NCBI GenBank assembly: GCA_023430775.1
Contig: JAEYYY010000421.1
Coordinates: forward strand, 1-7,935
Direction: 5' to 3'
Source: Pseudomonadota bacterium
GTDB taxonomy: Bacteria > Myxococcota_A > Polyangia > Haliangiales > Haliangiaceae
Length of the DNA: 7,935 nucleotides
The position numbers were made by a program, and so were the translations under genes. The notes beneath the pieces are model-generated. The model saw only the letters and a program-made list of their open reading frames with translations, did no database searches and had not been told where the DNA came from. Positions 1 to 5,664 of the stretch are shown in pieces (position 1 is the stretch's first letter; every line of letters starts with the position of its first letter).

Positions 1-674
1 CTCTCGAGCAGCGACTCGGCGACCGCCGCGCAGTTGATCGTGACGTACGGCTCGCTCGCGCGCGACGACAGCGTGTGGATCGCGCGCGCGACCAGCTCCT
101 TGCCGGTGCCCCTGGGGCCGAGCACCAGCACCGGACGCGGCACCGGCGCGACGCGCTCGATCTTCGTCATCACGGTGCGCATCGCGCCCGAGTCACCGAC
201 GATCTGCCAGCGCCGCCCCGCCGCCTTGCGCAGCCGCTCGTTGGTGGCGCGTAGCTCGCGGTTCTCGGCCTCGAGACGCTTGCGATCGACCGCGTGCTGG
301 AGGATGCGCTCGACCTTCTCGACGGATATCTCGAGCTTGTCCTCGAGGTACGGATCCTTGGTGATGAAGTCGACGGCCCCGGCCTTGACCGCGGCGACGG
401 CGTCGTCGATCGCGCCGTGCCCGGTCAGGATGATGATCGGCAGATCGGGGAGCTTGCCGTGGATGGTCCGGCAGATCTCGATGCCGCTGCGACGGCCGGC
501 GCCGAGATCGAGATCGAGCACCGCGAGGTCTGCCTCGTTGGTCGACAGCCACGCGATCGCGTCCTCGCCGTTATCGAAGCCGACCACGTGGCCGCCCTTG
601 GCGCGAAACACGTCGCCGAGGAGCCGGCGCACCTCGGCCTGATCATCGACACACACGATCGTTCCGATCGTCAT
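1..674 (-). CDS. NtrC-type sigma-54-dependent response regulator (3' part outside window)
   Basis: The visible 224 residues start with a receiver domain (about 1-120). It has the acidic pair Asp10/Asp11, phosphoacceptor Asp54, Thr84 and Lys106, with the same spacing as CheY. A charged helical linker (about 120-152) follows, then the start of an AAA+ sigma-54 activator domain: a QIVGDSGAM segment and a Walker A at 186-193 reading GPRGTGKE. By family knowledge, the missing part should hold the GAFTGA loop, Walker B and an HTH. The protein would be a cytoplasmic activator that remodels sigma-54 RNA polymerase when phosphorylated. The ATG at 674 lies 3 bp after the lipoprotein stop; a GAGG at 686-689 is a rather distant ribosome site (11 nt). 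Its cognate kinase is most likely the one encoded two genes upstream. The Walker A departs from the usual GESGTGKE. The family call is firm; the target genes cannot be told. Confidence 0.95.
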   Translation of the reverse strand, partial: MTIGTIVCVDDQAEVRRLLGDVFRAKGGHVVGFDNGEDAIAWLSTNEADLAVLDLDLGAGRRSGIEICRTIHGKLPDLPIIILTGHGAIDDAVAAVKAGAVDFITKDPYLEDKLEISVEKVERILQHAVDRKRLEAENRELRATNERLRKAAGRRWQIVGDSGAMRTVMTKIERVAPVPRPVLVLGPRGTGKELVARAIHTLSSRASEPYVTINCAAVAESLLE

Positions 675-677
675 CGC

Positions 678-1175
678 TTACATGACCTCGCCGGGACCGC
701 AGAAGTGAACCGCGAACACGATGTTGAGCGTGCCGTCGGGACAACCGACCTTGTAGCGCTCGATCATCGTGTTGCAGCGGCCGCCGAGACCGACCGAATC
801 GAACCGCCCGCCCTGCTTGCCGGCGGAGCCATCGGGGCACCTGGTGGCCTCGAGCCACTTGCGCACGCCGTCGAGCCCGCACACCTCGATCGGTTGCTCC
901 TTCGAGTAGTCGACGTCGGCGTACGTCTTCGCGCCGGTGCCGCGACGCTGCGCGGCGAGCGTGGCATCGAGGACGAACGGCCCGGCCTTCTCCGGGCGAT
1001 TCGCACAGAACGGATCGACCTTCGGGACGTTCGGTGCGGCATCGGGCGTGATGGCGATCGGATCGGTGCCGCCATCAGCGGTCGGTTTCGGATCGTCGGG
1101 CTTCGGCGTGCCCTTCTTGGGGCAGCCGGTCCCGAAGACAACCAGACCGAGTAGCGCGACCAGCGGCAGCTTCAT
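678..1175 (-). CDS. Small Cys-rich lipoprotein between kinase and regulator genes
   Basis: This 165-residue protein matches no family I recognise. It begins with a short basic start, a hydrophobic stretch and a lipobox-like FGTGC, giving a lipidated Cys18. The lipobox is not ideal: Gly is at -3 and Pro follows the Cys. A Pro/Asp/Thr-rich linker (about 19-55) leads to a compact domain of about 110 residues with six cysteines (57, 99, 113, 134, 145, 159), enough for three disulfides, as expected for an extracytoplasmic protein. The start ATG overlaps the kinase stop as ATGA and has a GGAG 8 nt upstream, so translation is probably coupled. The stop lies 3 bp before the regulator ATG. Position inside a two-component operon suggests a role tied to the signal or its output, but this is inference only. 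Confidence 0.9.
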   Translation of the reverse strand: MKLPLVALLGLVVFGTGCPKKGTPKPDDPKPTADGGTDPIAITPDAAPNVPKVDPFCANRPEKAGPFVLDATLAAQRRGTGAKTYADVDYSKEQPIEVCGLDGVRKWLEATRCPDGSAGKQGGRFDSVGLGGRCNTMIERYKVGCPDGTLNIVFAVHFCGPGEVM

Positions 1176-3046
1176 GACGAACGCTCCGAGACATTCCATA
1201 GCGGCAGGGACTGCAGGCCTGCCTTGTCGGTGGGCAGCGTCACCGTGATCGTGGTGCCGTGCCCCTCTTCGGACTCGATGGTGATCCGGCCGTGGTGCGC
1301 CGATACCGCGCGCTCGGCGATCGCGAGCCCGACGCCCGAGCCGGTCTCCTTGGTGGTGAACCCGGGCACGAACATCCGGCCGAGGTGCGCGCGCGGAATG
1401 CCGGGCCCGGTATCGGCGACCACGAGCTCGACGATCGGCGCGGTGGTGCCCGACGGTGCGGCGATCGCGCGCACGCGCACCGAGACATCGCCGCGGTTGG
1501 CGTGCGCGCACGCTTCCGCGGCGTTCGACACGATGTTGAGCAGCGCCTCGCGCAGTAGCATGCGATCGCCGCGGACGTCGGGAAGCCCGGCCTGGGTCTC
1601 GAGCGCGATCGAGATCTGCTGGGTGCGCGCCTGCGCGGCGACGACGACCTCGTGGAGGAGTGGTGCGAGTGGCACCAGCTCGACGGTCGGGGTCGGCGCC
1701 TGCATCGAGCGCAGGTACTGCGCCCACTCTTCATAGAGCGCGGTGACGTCCTTCTCGAGATCGACGAGCTTGTCGTGGACGTCGCCCTCGCTGATCTTGC
1801 GTGCCGACCGCGCGCGCGAGCCGATGATGCCGAGGAGGTTCTTGACGCGATGGCCGTGCGCGTAGACACCGGCGAGCACGTCGTGGCGCGCCACCTCGGC
1901 GGTCGCGGTGACCAGGCGCGGCGCGACGCCGGCGGCGACGCTGCCGGCACCGGGGTTGGCGGCGTCGAGCAAGCGCTGGACGATGCCCGACACGCCGAGG
2001 CTCTGCGCATCGATCATCCGCGCGGCACTGCGCCAGGCGAGCCCGTGGCTGGCATCGACGCGGAGCGCGCGCTCGATCTCGGCGAGCGCGCCGGCTTGAT
2101 CGCCGCGATCGAGCACGAGCAGCGCGAGCCGGCACGCCGCCGCGGTGTTGCCCGGCTGATAGGCGAGCCCCTTGCGATACGCGGCCTCCGCGCGATCGCG
2201 CGCATCGTCGGCATGCAGTGTCGCGAACAAGAACCACAGCCGCGCGCGATCCGCAGGCAACAGCTCGTCGCCCTCCGAGGTCTCGATCAGCTGCTCGACC
2301 TCGCGGACCAGCGCCTCGCGCTGGGTCACCGAGTGCTTGCGTGCGCGGCGCTCGAGCCGGCGCAGCTTGAGCGCGTTCGCCGGCAGCGGGATATCGTCGA
2401 CCTCGTCGACGCGGCCGAGCGCCTCGTCGACCATCGCGTCGGTCACCGCATCACCACCGCTCTGGCGCGCCGCGCGCAACGCCGCCGCACACACCCGCCT
2501 GCCGCGAGAATCCGGTGTGGCCTCGAGCGTGGTGGTCGCGTCGGCACCGCGCGCATTCGCCACCACCGCCGCGCAGACCTCCTCGATCAGCGCGATCGAC
2601 TCGTGGGTCACGGCGGTCTTCGCCGCGGCGAGGATCGCTTCGAAGGCCGCGCCCACCTGCGCGGCTGCGCCGGAGGTATCGCTCTGCCCCGCCGCGATCC
2701 GCGACAGCTCGAGGTGAGCGCGCGCGCGATCCCACGGCGTCAGCTTCGGCGCATCGATCGCGACCAGGATCGACATCCGCGCCGCACTCAGCTCTCCCGC
2801 GGCGAGCTGCGCGCGGCCGAGCAAGATCTTGCTGGCCGGTCCGGGCGCACGCTTCGCGGCCTCGGCGGCGAACACGCGGGCCGCGCGGACGTCGCCCTGG
2901 GCGAGCGCGATATCGGTGAGCCGCAGCGCGGGCGCCGGATCGGTGCTCGCGTCGAGCGCGCGTCCGAGGGCACTGCGTGCCGCGGCCGGCAGACCGAGCG
3001 CCCAGTAGCGCTCGCCGAGCTCGAGCAGCTGTCCAGCGGAAGCCAT
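1172..3046 (-). CDS. Soluble TPR-containing sensor histidine kinase
   Basis: This 624-residue protein has no signal peptide or membrane helix, so it should be cytoplasmic. Residues 1 to about 360 are Ala/Leu-rich helical repeats; a convincing TPR pair lies at 284-345 and weaker repeats at 5-135. The kinase core follows. The H-box at 396-408 reads AHGHRVKNLLGII, with His399 the likely phosphorylation site. The N-box holds Asn504 and Asn508, the G1 box is DTGPGIP (545-551), the F-box is FVPGFTTK and the G2 box is TGSGVGLAI (568-576). A final GHGTTITVTLP closes the ATPase domain. It should autophosphorylate and pass phosphate to the NtrC-type regulator of the same operon. The TPR part probably senses or docks a protein partner. 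The H-box carries Arg after the His, where HisKA usually has Glu. The ATG at 3046 has no clear ribosome site. Confidence 0.95.
   Translation of the reverse strand: MASAGQLLELGERYWALGLPAAARSALGRALDASTDPAPALRLTDIALAQGDVRAARVFAAEAAKRAPGPASKILLGRAQLAAGELSAARMSILVAIDAPKLTPWDRARAHLELSRIAAGQSDTSGAAAQVGAAFEAILAAAKTAVTHESIALIEEVCAAVVANARGADATTTLEATPDSRGRRVCAAALRAARQSGGDAVTDAMVDEALGRVDEVDDIPLPANALKLRRLERRARKHSVTQREALVREVEQLIETSEGDELLPADRARLWFLFATLHADDARDRAEAAYRKGLAYQPGNTAAACRLALLVLDRGDQAGALAEIERALRVDASHGLAWRSAARMIDAQSLGVSGIVQRLLDAANPGAGSVAAGVAPRLVTATAEVARHDVLAGVYAHGHRVKNLLGIIGSRARSARKISEGDVHDKLVDLEKDVTALYEEWAQYLRSMQAPTPTVELVPLAPLLHEVVVAAQARTQQISIALETQAGLPDVRGDRMLLREALLNIVSNAAEACAHANRGDVSVRVRAIAAPSGTTAPIVELVVADTGPGIPRAHLGRMFVPGFTTKETGSGVGLAIAERAVSAHHGRITIESEEGHGTTITVTLPTDKAGLQSLPLWNVSERSS
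1184..1187 (-). promoter_or_regulatory. Ribosome binding site GGAG for the lipoprotein gene
   Basis: Read on the minus strand, GGAG lies 8 nt before the ATG at 1175 and inside the last codons of the kinase gene. It supports this ATG over the earlier in-frame ATG (MECLG), and gives a start directly in front of the signal peptide. Confidence 0.6.
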
Positions 3047-3203
3047 GGGACGCGTGATGTTAGCAACAGAAATCGTGGCCCATCAGAGTGCTCGGCACAT
3101 TCCGTCGATCGTCGAGGGCGCATCGGCTTTGACCGATCCGTACCCCACGGCTACTCCGGGATACCCGACCCGAACGCGCACGCTGGTCGAACGCACTCCA
3201 CCC
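3047..3203. promoter_or_regulatory. Divergent intergenic region between kinase operon and propeller lipoprotein gene
   Basis: This 157-bp gap lies between two divergent starts and should carry both promoters. For the kinase, a TAACAT on the minus strand at 3062-3057 resembles a -10 box and would leave only a few leader bases before the ATG, which fits the missing ribosome site; no good -35 accompanies it. For the plus-strand gene, TTGACC at 3129-3134 followed 17 nt later by TACTCC at 3152-3157 is a good -35 with a poor -10. A small hairpin CGGG-ATA-CCCG lies at 3157-3167. No sigma-54 -24/-12 site with correct spacing was found. The promoter assignments are weak; the presence of promoters here follows from gene layout. 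Confidence 0.4.
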
Positions 3204-4166
3204 ATGCGAAACCCAGCCGAACCATTCACCCTCGTCCTTCTCGCTCTCACCGCGGGCTGCATGCTCGACGTCGAGGAGACGGATGGGAACGAGATCGAGC
3301 TCGAGGAACTGGAGAGCGAGGTCGCGCTTCCGCCGTGTGCCTCCGGCACCTGGTGCGTCGAGACGACGCCGGCCGGGACGACCACGCTGCACGACGTGTG
3401 GGCCGCGAGCGCCAACGACGTGTTCGCCGTCGGTGACAGCGGCACCATCATGCGGCGCCAGAACAACGAGTGGGTGATGATGAACAGCGGCACCACGCAG
3501 AGTCTGCGCAGCGTGCGCGGCACCAGCGCCAGCAACGTGTGGGCGGTCGGCCTGGGCGGCGCCGTGCTTCACTACGATGGAGCGAGCTGGAGCACCGTCG
3601 CCGTCACCTCGGCAAACGTCGACGCGGTGTGGCTCGCCGATGCCAACAACATCTTCCTGTGCGGCGGCAGCACGGTGTGGCGGTCGTCCAACGGCGGCGC
3701 GTCGTTCACCGCGAGCGCGCTCGGCGGCACGCTGTTCTCGATCAGCGGTGTCAGCGCGAACGAGGTCTACGTCACCGGCGAGAACGCGTATGTCCGCAAG
3801 TGGAGCGGCTCGTCGTGGTCGACGATCAATCCCGGTGCCGGCACCAGCACCTACTTCTCGGTGCTCGCGATCGCCGCCGGCGACGTCTGGGTCTCGGACT
3901 TCACGCCGAGCAAGGAGACGATGCACCTGACCAAGAACAAGTGGGCCGCGAAGGCGACGTCGTTCTCGATCTTCCAGAGCATGCACAAGGCGTCGGCGAC
4001 CGACGTCTGGGGCGCCGGCGGCACCAAGGTCGGGCGCTTCAACGGCAGCTCGTGGACGACGTCGGCGCCGTTCGGTAGCGGCGCGTCGCTGTGGGGCGTG
4101 ACCGGCGCGTCGGGCCACGTGTGGACCGTCGGCTCGAGCGGCCTGGTCGGCCACTACGTGTACTAG
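3204..4166 (+). CDS. Lipoprotein with seven-bladed beta-propeller repeats
   Basis: The 320-residue product starts with a signal peptide and lipobox LTAGC, giving lipidated Cys19. An acidic tether (22-39, rich in Glu) leads into a repeat body. Seven strands of the DVWAVG type occur at about residues 72, 111, 149, 187, 227, 267 and 305, with spacings of 38-40 residues, each usually followed by a GxxVxxxxGxSW segment. This is the pattern of a seven-bladed propeller. The last blade lacks its final strand, and a matching TWCVETT strand at 49-55 precedes blade one, as in velcro closure. Cysteines 45 and 51 may pair. I placed the start at the ATG just before the signal peptide; an upstream in-frame ATG at 3045 would bury it. 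No ribosome site is visible. It probably binds a ligand or partner at the cell envelope; no catalytic motif was seen. Confidence 0.9.
   Translation: MRNPAEPFTLVLLALTAGCMLDVEETDGNEIELEELESEVALPPCASGTWCVETTPAGTTTLHDVWAASANDVFAVGDSGTIMRRQNNEWVMMNSGTTQSLRSVRGTSASNVWAVGLGGAVLHYDGASWSTVAVTSANVDAVWLADANNIFLCGGSTVWRSSNGGASFTASALGGTLFSISGVSANEVYVTGENAYVRKWSGSSWSTINPGAGTSTYFSVLAIAAGDVWVSDFTPSKETMHLTKNKWAAKATSFSIFQSMHKASATDVWGAGGTKVGRFNGSSWTTSAPFGSGASLWGVTGASGHVWTVGSSGLVGHYVY
3348..4163 (+). repeat. Seven degenerate protein repeats of about 39 residues (propeller blades)
   Basis: The repeats are seen at protein level (residues 49-320 of the lipoprotein), not as near-identical DNA. Core strands are DVFAVG, NVWAVG, NIFLCG, EVYVTG, DVWVSD, DVWGAG and HVWTVG. 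Each is preceded by a segment ending in A/S plus N, G, T or H, and most are followed by a strand ending near GxSWS. Blades 3 and 5 are the most divergent. The divergence implies an old internal duplication rather than recent expansion. Confidence 0.8.
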
Positions 4167-4828
4167 GACAGGTTCTTCTTGCGCTGCGCCAGGTGCTGCT
4201 CGAGCTTGTCGAGCTCCTCGGCGAACGAGTTGTGCGCGTCGCCGCGGTAGTCGCCCTGGTTGCGTGACTCGCGAAGCGCCGCGATCGCCTGCTCCATCTC
4301 CGCGACATCGTCGATCGCGCGCTGGCGTACCGTGTCGTGCATGTTCTTGAACTTCTCGAAGAAGTCCTGGAGCATGTCGCCGCGCCTCAGCGGCGTGACG
4401 ACGGAGAGCCGGCCCTGCGCCATCCGGTCGAAGTAGATCGACGTCTTGTAGAGCGGCCCGGCGACCTTGTGGGTCATCAGGATGAGATAGAGCGACAGGA
4501 TGACGACGAGGCCGACGCCGGCGGCGACCATCTTGTAGACCAGCACGCGGTCCTCGGACTCGTAGTCGCCGGTGATGCTCTTGATGTCCTCCTCGTCGGG
4601 GACCAGCTCCTGGAGGTCTTCCTCGATCGACTGCGTCGACTGGTGACGCTGGTCGTAGATCATGAACCCGAGCGCGCCGGCGATCATGCCCGACAGCAGC
4701 GTGACGACGAGGATGTAGCGAAGCTGCAGCTTCTTATCGAGCAGGTAGTTCGAGAGCTTGCGCTTGTACTTCGGATGCCCCGGATTCGACGCTCCAGGTC
4801 CGAGGTTGGCGGCCGTTGGATCACTCAA
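4163..4828 (-). CDS. Two-helix inner-membrane HAMP protein, paralogue 2
   Basis: The 221-residue product has a basic N-terminal cytoplasmic segment with a DKKLQLRY motif, TM1 at about 37-58, a short acidic periplasmic loop (about 59-96), TM2 at about 97-118 and a HAMP-like segment opening with MTHKVAGPLYK (118-128). The C-terminal 80 residues are charged and predicted coiled coil. There is no kinase, methyl-acceptor or cyclase domain, so any output must go through a partner. I chose the TTG at 4828 as start. It has a strong AAGGAG 7 nt upstream, it overlaps the end of the preceding gene by 8 bp, and no ATG or GTG lies in frame before TM1. It is a paralogue of the gene just upstream, sharing the HAMP and pre-TM1 motifs. 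Its TAG stop shares CTAG with the convergent lipoprotein gene. Confidence 0.88.
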   Translation of the reverse strand: MSDPTAANLGPGASNPGHPKYKRKLSNYLLDKKLQLRYILVVTLLSGMIAGALGFMIYDQRHQSTQSIEEDLQELVPDEEDIKSITGDYESEDRVLVYKMVAAGVGLVVILSLYLILMTHKVAGPLYKTSIYFDRMAQGRLSVVTPLRRGDMLQDFFEKFKNMHDTVRQRAIDDVAEMEQAIAALRESRNQGDYRGDAHNSFAEELDKLEQHLAQRKKNLS

Positions 4829-5663
4829 CGGACTTCTCCTTCCTCGCGAGCATGGTGCGCAGCTGGACGATCGAGGGATGGTCGCCGGCACCGGCGTTCT
4901 CCGCGGCGGCGATCGTCTTCTTGAGCTGCGCGATGTCGCTCTTCTCGAGCGCGACGACACCGGCGTGCGCTTGCTTGAAGTGATCGTAGAACTCGACGAG
5001 CTGATCGCCCTTGCGCAGGTTGTAGACCTTGTCGAACCGACCGTCGCGCATCTTCGCGAGGTACAGCTGGACCTTGAACAGCGGACCCGCGACCTTGTGG
5101 GTCATCTTGATGCCGTAGATCGCGAGCCCGAACACCAGCAGGATGCCGGCGCCGATCAGCGTCATCAGAATCCGCAGCCGCCCAGCCTCCAGCCGCTTCA
5201 CGTTGGCCGCGATGTCGAGCTCGCACTTCCAGTGCTCGACGACGCGCTTGCCAAAGTTCTCGGGCACCGGCGGGATGACCTTGACCGGCTTGGGCAGCTC
5301 CATCTCGTCGAGCGTGACGTCGATCTTCGGACGCTTGCGGCCGCCGGGCTCGTCCTCGTCGGGCGACGGTGCGGGTTCGGGTGCCGGTGCCGGTGCCGGC
5401 TCGGGCAGCTTCATCGGCGTCGGCGGCAGCGACGGTTGCTCCTCGTACGGCGCCTGGATCTGCGGGATCCGCGGGCAGCGCTTGCCGCGCTCGCTGGTGA
5501 TCGAGACCTTCGTGGTCTCGTTGGCCACGATCATGATCCAGAAGCCGAGGCCGATCATCAGCAGCGTCGACAGGCCGACCATGAACAGCGTGAAGCGCAG
5601 CTGGTACCTCTTGTTGATCAAGAGGTTCTTCCAGCTCCGTTTATATCCGCGGTCGTTCGCCAT
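4821..5663 (-). CDS. Two-helix inner-membrane HAMP protein with Pro-rich periplasmic insert, paralogue 1
   Basis: The 280-residue product begins with a short basic segment containing INKRYQLRF, then TM1 (about 22-47). The periplasmic part is about 115 residues. It has Cys63 and Cys147, which could pair, and between them a Pro/Ala/Glu-rich spacer (80-108) with EPAPAPAPEPAPSP. TM2 (about 163-186) leads into MTHKVAGPLFK (187-197), a HAMP-like segment and a charged helical tail. No output domain is present. It shares the same layout as the next gene but has a much larger periplasmic loop, so the two probably arose by duplication and may pair as a heterodimer, which is inference. The ATG at 5663 lies 1 bp after the stop of the HEAT-repeat gene, implying coupled translation; no good ribosome site is visible. 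An upstream ATG at 5693 would overlap that gene and add only charged residues. Confidence 0.88.
   Translation of the reverse strand: MANDRGYKRSWKNLLINKRYQLRFTLFMVGLSTLLMIGLGFWIMIVANETTKVSITSERGKRCPRIPQIQAPYEEQPSLPPTPMKLPEPAPAPAPEPAPSPDEDEPGGRKRPKIDVTLDEMELPKPVKVIPPVPENFGKRVVEHWKCELDIAANVKRLEAGRLRILMTLIGAGILLVFGLAIYGIKMTHKVAGPLFKVQLYLAKMRDGRFDKVYNLRKGDQLVEFYDHFKQAHAGVVALEKSDIAQLKKTIAAAENAGAGDHPSIVQLRTMLARKEKSVE
4836..4841 (-). promoter_or_regulatory. Ribosome binding site AAGGAG that decides a TTG start
   Basis: On the minus strand AAGGAG is followed by a 7-nt spacer and TTG at 4828. It is the best ribosome site in the window and lies inside the last codons of the upstream paralogue. It is the main evidence for the rare TTG start of the second HAMP gene. 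Confidence 0.75.
5380..5397. repeat. Three tandem GGTGCC hexamers encoding Ala-Pro dipeptides
   Basis: Three perfect head-to-tail copies of GGTGCC (plus-strand reading) lie in the Pro-rich spacer of the first HAMP gene, flanked by degenerate copies. Because the unit is six bases, slippage would change the spacer by two residues without breaking the frame. Confidence 0.7.
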
Positions 5664-5664
5664 C

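Noticed and set aside
34..1154. Long plus-strand open frames opposite the regulator and small lipoprotein genes
   Set aside because: They are Arg/Ala/Asp-rich antisense shadows common in GC-rich DNA; the minus strand here has clear receiver, AAA+ and lipoprotein signatures.
3076..3091. Possible sigma-54 promoter TGGCCC...GC in the divergent region
   Set aside because: The distance between GG and GC is 11 rather than 10 bases, and the TTGC part of the -12 element is missing. A minus-strand GGCCACG...TTGC candidate has a gap that is too long.
1652..3436. 594-codon plus-strand open frame opposite the kinase
   Set aside because: Composition is low-complexity Arg/Ala/Gly with no motif, while the minus strand carries a complete histidine kinase. 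It also runs through the promoter region and into another frame of the lipoprotein gene.
3060..4154. 364-codon minus-strand open frame opposite the propeller lipoprotein
   Set aside because: It has shadow-type composition and no start context. The plus strand has a signal peptide, lipobox and regular repeats.
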